NCBI GenBank assembly: GCA_023417975.1
Contig: JAEZDX010000603.1
Coordinates: forward strand, 1-6,070
DNA from: Bacillota bacterium
GTDB taxonomy: Bacteria > Bacillota > Clostridia > Clostridiales > Clostridiaceae
Length of the DNA stretch: 6,070 nucleotides
Direction: 5' to 3'
Position 1 is the stretch's first letter. Each line of letters starts with the position of its first letter. Under the pieces are notes generated by a model. The model had not been told where the DNA came from. It searched no databases and saw nothing but the letters and a program-made list of their open reading frames with translations. Both the position numbers and the translations under genes were made by a program. Positions 1 to 4,042 of this stretch are shown here, in pieces.

Positions 1-117
1 TATTGTATGGATTGCCAATCTGAACACCGCATATGTAATGATTATGTTTTGATTAAAAGGCAAAATGTCAATGACAGAATAACAGTACTGATTGTTGGAC
101 AAGATTTAGGATATTAG
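1..117 (+). CDS. C-terminal end of an unidentified protein (partial)
   Basis: The first reading frame is open from base 1 to a TAG at 115-117, giving the last 38 residues of a protein that begins outside the window. The tail starts YCMDCQSEHRIC and ends ITVLIVGQDLGY. It has three cysteines (C2, C5, C12), of which the first two form a CxxC pair, and then a run of alternating hydrophobic residues that looks like beta strand. A strong terminator follows 10 bases after the stop, which supports this being the real end of a gene transcribed towards spoVAC but separate from it. I do not recognise the family. The cysteine spacing might suggest a metal site, but that is speculation. Confidence 0.6.
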   Translation, partial: YCMDCQSEHRICNDYVLIKRQNVNDRITVLIVGQDLGY

Positions 118-126
118 AATCTATTA

Positions 127-170
127 AAAGATATGAACCTTATATTTTAGGTTCAAATCTTTATTTTTTT
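127..170 (+). terminator. Rho-independent terminator upstream of spoVAC
   Basis: The arms at 127-140 and 149-162 pair over 14 positions with one A/A mismatch, around an 8-base loop, and a T-rich tract follows at 163-170. It lies just after the stop codon of the leftmost gene, so it should end that transcript and insulate the sporulation promoter downstream. Confidence 0.85.
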
Positions 171-239
171 GATAAAATATCCATTTTTCACTAACTTATG
201 CAAATATAGAATGCCATACAATTTTGACATTTCATATAA

Positions 240-268
240 GAATAAAATCACCAACTTAACACATACTA
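240..268 (+). promoter_or_regulatory. Predicted sigma-G (forespore) promoter of the spoVA operon
   Basis: GAATA at 240-244 and CATACTA at 262-268 are separated by 17 bases. Both match the sigma-G consensus known from Bacillus (-35 GHATR, -10 CATNHTA). The site lies 33 bases before the spoVAC start codon, which leaves room for a short leader with the ribosome binding site GAGGTGG at 288-294. spoVA is a known forespore sigma-G operon, so position and sequence agree. No sigma-A -10 box is seen at proper spacing here. Confidence 0.8.
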
Positions 269-301
269 AAATAAGTAAAAAATATATGAGGTGGATGGAT
301 A

Positions 302-772
302 ATGAAAAAAAAAGATGATAACCAGGAAGTAAAAAAGTACCAACAATTTGCTAAAGATAGAGAACCAAAAAGACCAGTAGTGATAAATTGTATATAAGCT
401 TTTTTTGTAGGTGGTGCCATCTGTGCCTTTGGACAAATACTGCAGATGGGATTTATAAAATATTTTCACTTTACAAAAGAAACTGCTGGAAATCCGACAG
501 TCGCCGTATTAATAATTATAGCTGTAGTTCTTACAGGCTTAGGCGTATATGATCATATCGGGCAATGGGCTGGAGCTGGAACAGCAATTCCTGTAACAGG
601 CTTTGCCAATTCTATGTCCTCTGCTGCCATTGAACATAGAACAGAAGGATATGTACTTGGAACAGGGGGAAATATGTTTAAATTAGCCGGCAGTGTTATT
701 GCCTTCGGTGTATTCAGTGCTTTTGCCATTGCAATAATAAAGCTGATTATAAAAATGTTAGGTGGGATGTAA
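302..772 (+). pseudogene. spoVAC: SpoVAC, spore DPA-channel membrane protein, interrupted by an in-frame TAA at codon 32
   Basis: SpoVAC is an inner-membrane protein of the forespore; in Bacillus subtilis it acts as a mechanosensitive channel for dipicolinic acid uptake and release. The ATG at 302 sits 7 bases after GAGGTGG. The frame codes for a lysine-rich cytoplasmic N-terminus ending KRPVVINCI, then TAA at 395-397, then continues in the same frame with AFFVGGAICAFGQ to the TAA at 770-772. Without the stop the product would be 156 residues, normal for the family. Hydrophobic segments lie near residues 33-51, 66-86 and 128-150, with the family motif AGAGTAIPVTGF in between. A single T-to-A change at base 395 would restore AAA (Lys). 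The only in-frame restart is ATG 446 (108 residues), which loses the first membrane helix and has no clear ribosome binding site. It may be a true null allele, a read-through case or a sequence error. Confidence 0.9.
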
Positions 773-1774
773 ATGCTTCAAGGAAGACAAAGCTGGATAT
801 TTGATAAACAACCTGTAATAATATCATCCGCTGCAGTAGGCGGACCTTTTGAAGCAGCGGGAAAAGTATGTGAAGATTTTGATTATTTTTATGATGATAT
901 TTGGGCAAAAGAAGAAAGCTTCGAAAAAGCTGAAAAAAGGATTTTGGAACATGCATGCAGTTTAGCTATAAAAAAAGCTAATTTGAAAAAGGACGATATC
1001 AACTTCTTTTTAAGTGGAGATTTGATGAATCAGTTAATAAGCAGCAGTTTCGCAGCAAGGTCTATGGAAATACCTTTTTTAGGTGTGTTCGGAGCATGTT
1101 CTAGTTCTATGGAATCACTTGCAGTAGGTTCCATGCTAGTCTCAAATAATTATGCCGATTATGTACTTTGTGGTGCTTCAAGCCATAATGCAGCTGTTGA
1201 AAAGCAATTTAGGTATCCTACAGAATATGGAGGACAGAAACCTCCTACGGCTCAATGGACAGTAACTGCTGCAGGTGCAGGTATAATAGCAAAAGAAGGA
1301 AAAGGACCAAGGATAACTGCAGCTACAATTGGAAAAGTAGTTGATATGGGCATCACAGATCCATACAATATGGGCGGAGCAATGGCTCCTGCAGCAGTAG
1401 CTACTATAGAAGCACACTTTAACGAAACTAAAAGACCTCTTGATTATTATGACTTAATTGCAACTGGGGACTTAGGTTCGGTAGGTTACAACATAGCCAG
1501 AGACTTGTTTATAGAGCACAAATTCAATATCCCAATGGACAGATATTTCGATTGTGGTCTCATAATATATAAGCCTGGTCAAAATGTATTCGCAGGTGGC
1601 AGTGGCTGCGGGTGTTCTGCTTCAGTAACCTATGGACATTTTATGAATAGGTTAAAAAAGGGTGAATTGAAAAAAATTCTTGTGGTAGCTACAGGGGCAC
1701 TTTTATCTCCACTATCCTATCAGCAAAAAGAGACAATACCTTGTATTGCTCACGCTGTAGCTATTGAAATGTAA
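773..1774 (+). CDS. spoVAD: SpoVAD, DPA-binding stage V sporulation protein AD
   Basis: This is the soluble, thiolase-fold subunit of the SpoVA complex. In Bacillus it binds dipicolinic acid on the spore inner membrane and is needed for DPA uptake. The 333 residues match the usual length (338 in B. subtilis). Family landmarks are FLSGDLMNQ (79-87), FGACSSSMES (106-115), with Cys109 at the place of the thiolase-fold cysteine, ASSHNAAVEKQFRYPTEYGG (135-154), GGAMAPAA (201-208), FAGGSGCGCSA (273-283) and VVATGALLSP (304-313). The conserved cysteine pocket is kept although these proteins are not known to catalyse a condensation. The ATG directly abuts the spoVAC stop. Its ribosome binding site AGGTGGG (760-766) lies inside the end of spoVAC, so translation is probably coupled and the nonsense codon upstream could lower SpoVAD output. 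The sequence appears intact. Confidence 0.96.
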   Translation: MLQGRQSWIFDKQPVIISSAAVGGPFEAAGKVCEDFDYFYDDIWAKEESFEKAEKRILEHACSLAIKKANLKKDDINFFLSGDLMNQLISSSFAARSMEIPFLGVFGACSSSMESLAVGSMLVSNNYADYVLCGASSHNAAVEKQFRYPTEYGGQKPPTAQWTVTAAGAGIIAKEGKGPRITAATIGKVVDMGITDPYNMGGAMAPAAVATIEAHFNETKRPLDYYDLIATGDLGSVGYNIARDLFIEHKFNIPMDRYFDCGLIIYKPGQNVFAGGSGCGCSASVTYGHFMNRLKKGELKKILVVATGALLSPLSYQQKETIPCIAHAVAIEM

Positions 1775-1787
1775 CGAGGTGAAAAAT

Positions 1788-2141
1788 ATGTTGAAAATAC
1801 TTTGGGCTTTTCTGATTGGTGGAGGAATTTGTGTTATTGGTCAGATTATGATGGATGTTTTTAAATTGACACCAGCTCATACAACTTGTTCATTAGTGGT
1901 AGCAGGAGCAATTTTAGGCGGTTTAGGTTTATATGAACCGTTAGTAAACTTTGCAGGTGCGGGAGCTACTGTACCTATAAGCAGTTTCGGAAATTCACTT
2001 GTGAAAGGTGCTTTGGCTGAAGCAGAAAAGAATGGTTTTATAGGTGTTTTAACAGGAATTTTCGATGTTACAAGTGCCGGTATTTCTGCAGCTATTATTT
2101 TTGCTTTTTTAGCCGCACTGATATTTAAACCTAAGGGTTAA
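1788..2141 (+). CDS. spoVAE: SpoVAE, stage V sporulation membrane protein AE
   Basis: This 117-residue integral membrane protein belongs to the SpoVAC/SpoVAE family and to the SpoVA DPA transport complex of the spore inner membrane. Hydrophobic stretches lie near residues 3-22, 37-55 and 96-113. The central motif FAGAGATVPISSFGNS is the counterpart of WAGAGTAIPVTGFANS in SpoVAC, which marks the two as paralogues. I chose ATG 1788 because GAGGTG (1776-1781) sits 6 bases before it. An upstream in-frame ATG at 1764 would add eight residues inside spoVAD and lacks a comparable ribosome binding site. It begins 13 bases after the spoVAD stop and is clearly in the same operon. The product looks full length. 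The exact biochemical role of SpoVAE is less well known than that of SpoVAC or SpoVAD. Confidence 0.94.
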   Translation: MLKILWAFLIGGGICVIGQIMMDVFKLTPAHTTCSLVVAGAILGGLGLYEPLVNFAGAGATVPISSFGNSLVKGALAEAEKNGFIGVLTGIFDVTSAGISAAIIFAFLAALIFKPKG

Positions 2142-2159
2142 TAAATTAATTGTTTATTT

Positions 2160-2190
2160 AACATACTCATTATTCATTGAGTATGTTCTT
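2160..2190 (+). terminator. Hairpin ending the spoVA operon
   Basis: A perfect 10-bp stem (AACATACTCA at 2160-2169 with TGAGTATGTT at 2178-2187) closes an 8-base loop 18 bases after the spoVAE stop. The following tract (CTTCT) is only moderately T-rich, so termination may be incomplete or the hairpin may mainly protect the 3' end. Confidence 0.65.
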
Positions 2191-2206
2191 CTATGAGCAG
2201 GCTTTC

Positions 2207-2244
2207 ATGAAATACCTTTAGAAATAAGCATATGAAAACCTTTA
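2207..2244. repeat. Imperfect direct repeat, 25-base period
   Basis: ATGAAATACCTTTA (2207-2220) recurs as ATGAAAACCTTTA (2232-2244) with one base deleted. The starts are 25 bases apart, about two and a half helical turns. It lies in the gene-free stretch 2142-2385, upstream of the vegetative promoter. It may be a regulator site or chance in AT-rich DNA. Confidence 0.3.
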
Positions 2245-2260
2245 AGTACGAAAATTGACG

Positions 2261-2312
2261 ATGTTTTATAACGTTTTCCAAAAATTTTATGAAGAATTAT
2301 AAAACATTTTTT
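2261..2312. repeat. Perfect 11-bp inverted repeat upstream of the Cas6-N-like gene
   Basis: ATGTTTTATAA (2261-2271) and its exact reverse complement TTATAAAACAT (2297-2307) flank a 25-base spacer, and a run of six T starts at 2307. The repeat ends 18 bases before the -35 box at 2326. It may be an operator for a dimeric regulator of the next gene, or a long-loop backup terminator for transcripts leaving spoVAE. The stem is almost all A-T, which makes it a weak RNA hairpin and favours the DNA-site reading slightly. Confidence 0.5.
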
Positions 2313-2325
2313 AACACAAATGTAT

Positions 2326-2354
2326 TTGGTAAATAAAGGCTGCGGTGATATAAT
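2326..2354 (+). promoter_or_regulatory. Predicted sigma-A promoter of the Cas6-N-like gene
   Basis: TTGGTA (2326-2331) and a perfect TATAAT (2349-2354) are 17 bases apart, the ideal vegetative spacing. Transcription would begin near 2361, about 25 bases before the ATG at 2386. This makes the in-frame ATG at 2320 unlikely as a start, because it lies upstream of the promoter. The gene is therefore probably expressed in growing cells, independently of the forespore spoVA operon. Confidence 0.75.
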
Positions 2355-2385
2355 AGGATTGTTATCATTACGTCGGGGGGATATT

Positions 2386-2826
2386 ATGCTAAGGTTAAAG
2401 GTTACTCTTAAGCCTGGGAAAAAATCAGCATTAAAAACAAACTACAGAAAAAAACTCAATACAGTTTGTAAGGAACTTCTAAAATTTAATAGAGAGAGGT
2501 ATTTATATTGTTCTAAGCAAGAGCAGAAGGACGTGCAATTATATTTTTCTCCATTATTTTGTAAAAGATATGAGGTAGACGAAGGTAAGATAATTTTCAA
2601 AGATAAAATAAACTGGTATATAACTTGTTCATCCTATGATGCCATTTTGGACTTAATACAAGGTTTTTACTGCAAGGATAAAATAAAGATTGGGAAAGCT
2701 GAATTAGAAGTAATTTCAATGGAATTAACAAGTATTGAGAAGAAGAGGCGACAGGACATGGATGAAAAGTATTTTCTTTCACAAAATGAAAAGAAGGATG
2801 ATACAAACGAAGTTGCTATTATGTAA
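2386..2826 (+). CDS. Stand-alone protein resembling the N-terminal RAMP domain of Cas6
   Basis: This 146-residue protein begins MLRLKVTLKPGKKSALKTNY and contains YFSPLFCKRYEVDEGKIIF (53-71), INWYITCSS (75-83) and IKIGKAELEVISMEL (100-114). The order and spacing resemble the N-terminal ferredoxin-like half of Cas6, the RAMP-family endoribonuclease that processes CRISPR RNA: an RLK-start strand, an NY turn, an F/Y-S-x-LF segment, the G-K-I-I-F and W/F-Y-I strands, then I-x-x-G-K. This is from remembered family features, not a search. It stops where the second Cas6 domain would begin, has a charged tail (119-140), and lacks the C-terminal glycine-rich loop and any histidine. It has five cysteines (28, 42, 59, 81, 96). 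ATG 2386 follows GGGGGG (2375-2380) and fits the promoter. It may be an RNA-binding relic or a separate regulator. No CRISPR array or other cas gene is visible here. Confidence 0.6.
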   Translation: MLRLKVTLKPGKKSALKTNYRKKLNTVCKELLKFNRERYLYCSKQEQKDVQLYFSPLFCKRYEVDEGKIIFKDKINWYITCSSYDAILDLIQGFYCKDKIKIGKAELEVISMELTSIEKKRRQDMDEKYFLSQNEKKDDTNEVAIM

Positions 2827-2876
2827 AAAAGAGCATCGCAAACTACTTTTTGAAGTAGTCTGTGATACTCTTTTTT
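2825..2876. terminator. Long bidirectional terminator between convergent genes
   Basis: Two 24-base arms (2825-2848 and 2853-2876) pair with a few mismatches around a TTTG loop. The inner ACTACTT/AAGTAGT and outer AAAAAGAG/CTCTTTTT parts match exactly. There is an A run on the left and a T run on the right, so it should work on both strands. It ends the Cas6-N-like gene, whose stop codon overlaps the left arm, and on the other strand the 65-residue gene ending at 2892. Confidence 0.88.
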
Positions 2877-2891
2877 ACTTATTATGGTGGA

Positions 2892-3089
2892 TTAGGAATG
2901 CTCTATCAAGTCGATAGTTCCAAGCACAACATGTGCAAGACCAAAGCCTACAACTCCTGCAGCAGCCATCTTAAGTGCATCGTTCTTTTTGCTGTGCCTC
3001 TTTTGCATTGCTTTATAATCAACAATAGCTCCGGCTGTGGTTACTATAGTTCCCAATGCAGTTGGTATCAAGCCTTCTTTTATAATCAT
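2892..3089 (-). CDS. Small two-helix membrane protein of unknown function
   Basis: This 65-residue protein has two hydrophobic, glycine- and alanine-rich segments, about residues 6-24 (starting GLIPTALGTIVTTAGAIVD) and 41-62 (MAAAGVVGFGLAHVVLGTID and nearby). A basic loop containing KAMQKRHSKKND separates them. This suggests a membrane hairpin with the charged loop in the cytoplasm, an inference from composition. The ATG at 3089 follows a strong AAGGAGG (about 3097-3103) by 7 bases, which makes it a real gene despite its size. It is monocistronic, lying between the pflA terminator and the bidirectional terminator. I recall similar short proteins in other Clostridia but know no function. The overlapping + strand frames lack such a start and look like shadows. 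Confidence 0.82.
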   Translation of the reverse strand: MIIKEGLIPTALGTIVTTAGAIVDYKAMQKRHSKKNDALKMAAAGVVGFGLAHVVLGTIDLIEHS

Positions 3090-3129
3090 TGTATTACCTC
3101 CTTATCAAATATTCTATTTATAGGTTTCC

Positions 3130-3158
3130 TAATATCGTAGCTTTTATCCAAACTATAG
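3130..3158 (-). promoter_or_regulatory. Weak sigma-G-like promoter candidate for the 65-residue gene
   Basis: Read on the - strand, CTATA (3158-3154) and GATATTA (3136-3130) are 17 bases apart. Each differs from the sigma-G consensus (GHATR, CATNHTA) by one base, the first position in both cases. The site lies 41 bases before the ATG. Two mismatches in AT-rich DNA make chance likely. No better sigma-A promoter with standard spacing was found in this short gap. Confidence 0.25.
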
Positions 3159-3168
3159 AGCGGATAGC

Positions 3169-3203
3169 AAAAAAACTGCACTTAAAAAGCAGTGCAGTTT
3201 TTT
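3169..3203 (-). terminator. Terminator after pflA
   Basis: AAAAAACTGCAC (3170-3181) pairs with GTGCAGTTTTTT (3192-3203) around a 10-base loop. Read on the - strand the hairpin ends in a T run, giving a classic Rho-independent terminator that overlaps the pflA stop codon at 3202-3204. The symmetric A and T runs mean it could also work on the + strand. Confidence 0.85.
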
Positions 3204-3948
3204 ACTCAGATAGCTTTAATTTAGGCTTTATTTCATCATCAAGCATTTCGAATAATTCAGCTTCAATTTCTTTAAGTCTGATTTTATCCAACGGAGGAGT
3301 ATCTTTAAGCCTGTATCTTATTCCCATAGTTTCATACTTATTTACGCCTAATGTATGGTAGGGTAGTAATTCAATCTTATTAATAAATTTAATATTGTTA
3401 ATAAGATTAGCCAATTTTTTTAGATGTTCATGGCTATCTGTAATTCCCGGTACTACAACATGTCTTATCCACAAAGGTACACCCATTCTTTGAGCCGTCC
3501 TTAAGAATTTATAGGCCTCTTTATCATCCTGTCCTGTTAATTCCTTATATCCATCAGCAGAAACATGTTTAATATCAAAAAGTATTAAATCCGTATATTT
3601 TAATATAGCTTCGTAATTGCCAAAACCGTAACCAGCAGTATCTAATGTAGTATGAATTCCATTTTGCTTACAGAGTTTTAGCATTTCAAGTAAAAATTCA
3701 GGCTGCATTAGCGGATCTCCACCTGAAAATGTTACTCCACCACCGGATCTTGAAAAGTACGGTTTATATCGTAAAATCTTGTTTAGCAAATCATTTGAGT
3801 CAATATCCTTGCCTCCAAAACAAGCCCAAGTATCAGGATTATGGCAGTAAGCACATCTTAATTTACAACCTTGAAAGAATACTACGGTACGTATTCCCGG
3901 ACCATCAACTAAACCCATACTTTCAATTGAATGAATTTTTCCAATCAA
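3202..3948 (-). CDS. pflA: Pyruvate formate-lyase activating enzyme (radical SAM)
   Basis: PflA is a cytoplasmic iron-sulfur enzyme that uses S-adenosylmethionine to make a glycyl radical on pyruvate formate-lyase. From the TTG start the product is 248 residues, close to E. coli PflA (246). The N-terminus IGKIHSIESMGLVDGPGIRT leads to the radical-SAM cysteines C28, C32 and C35 in GCKLRCAYCHNPDTW, which should hold the 4Fe-4S cluster. A GGGVTFSGGDPLMQPEF stretch (69-85) follows, where the SAM-binding GGE motif reads GGD. Further family segments are LDTAGYG, LILFDIKH and ELLPYHTLG. The start is set by AAAGGAGG (3964-3957), 8 bases before the TTG at 3948-3946. A longer frame to ATG 4011 would add 21 residues, run into the intergenic hairpin, and have no ribosome binding site. 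It lies 94 bases behind pflB and is very likely co-transcribed with it. Confidence 0.96.
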   Translation of the reverse strand: MIGKIHSIESMGLVDGPGIRTVVFFQGCKLRCAYCHNPDTWACFGGKDIDSNDLLNKILRYKPYFSRSGGGVTFSGGDPLMQPEFLLEMLKLCKQNGIHTTLDTAGYGFGNYEAILKYTDLILFDIKHVSADGYKELTGQDDKEAYKFLRTAQRMGVPLWIRHVVVPGITDSHEHLKKLANLINNIKFINKIELLPYHTLGVNKYETMGIRYRLKDTPPLDKIRLKEIEAELFEMLDDEIKPKLKLSE

Positions 3949-3964
3949 CTGCACAACCTCCTTT
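3946..3964 (-). promoter_or_regulatory. Strong ribosome binding site selecting a TTG start for pflA
   Basis: On the - strand AAAGGAGG (3964-3957) is followed by an 8-base spacer and TTG (3948-3946). The peptide then reads IGKIHSIES, which matches where PflA proteins usually begin. No ATG lies at suitable distance. A GTG within the spacer is too close to the ribosome binding site. The near-perfect site may offset the weaker start codon. Confidence 0.85.
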
Positions 3965-3993
3965 AAAAATGATAGAGAGAAATTATTAATTAA

Positions 3994-4037
3994 AACATAG
4001 GAAGCTATCAAAAGATAGCCTCCTGAAATACTATGTT
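3994..4037 (-). terminator. Stem-loop between pflB and pflA (attenuator or mRNA-stability element)
   Basis: An 11-bp stem with one G-U pair (arms 4024-4014 and 4009-3999 on the - strand) closes a TTTT loop. AACATAG (outer arm 4037-4031) and CTATGTT (4000-3994) can extend or compete with it. The tract after it (TTTTAATTAATAATTT) is T-rich but broken, so it may be a leaky terminator or a 3' stabiliser. Either would give more PflB than PflA, as expected for an enzyme and its catalytic activase. Confidence 0.7.
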
Positions 4038-4042
4038 AAAAA

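Noticed and set aside
224..229. Perfect TTGACA box upstream of spoVAC
   Set aside because: No TATAAT-like box lies 16-18 bases downstream; the nearest TAAAAT (243-248) is only 13 bases away. The sigma-G match fits better.
266..469. 67-residue frame on the - strand opposite spoVAC
   Set aside because: It is antisense to clear SpoVAC coding sequence, has low-complexity F/Y/I-rich content and lacks a ribosome binding site.
446..772. Treating ATG 446 as the true spoVAC start
   Set aside because: There is no Shine-Dalgarno sequence before it, and the first membrane helix and the cytoplasmic N-terminus typical of SpoVAC are encoded upstream behind a good ribosome binding site.
2320..2385. 22-residue N-terminal extension of the Cas6-N-like protein
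   Set aside because: The extension overlaps the sigma-A promoter, and the family-like start (RLK strand) begins at the ATG at 2386.
2735..3361. Three + strand frames (2735-2917, 2862-3140, 3089-3361)
   Set aside because: They run through the bidirectional terminator, lie antisense to the 65-residue gene or to pflA, and have cysteine- and serine-rich shadow composition without ribosome binding sites.
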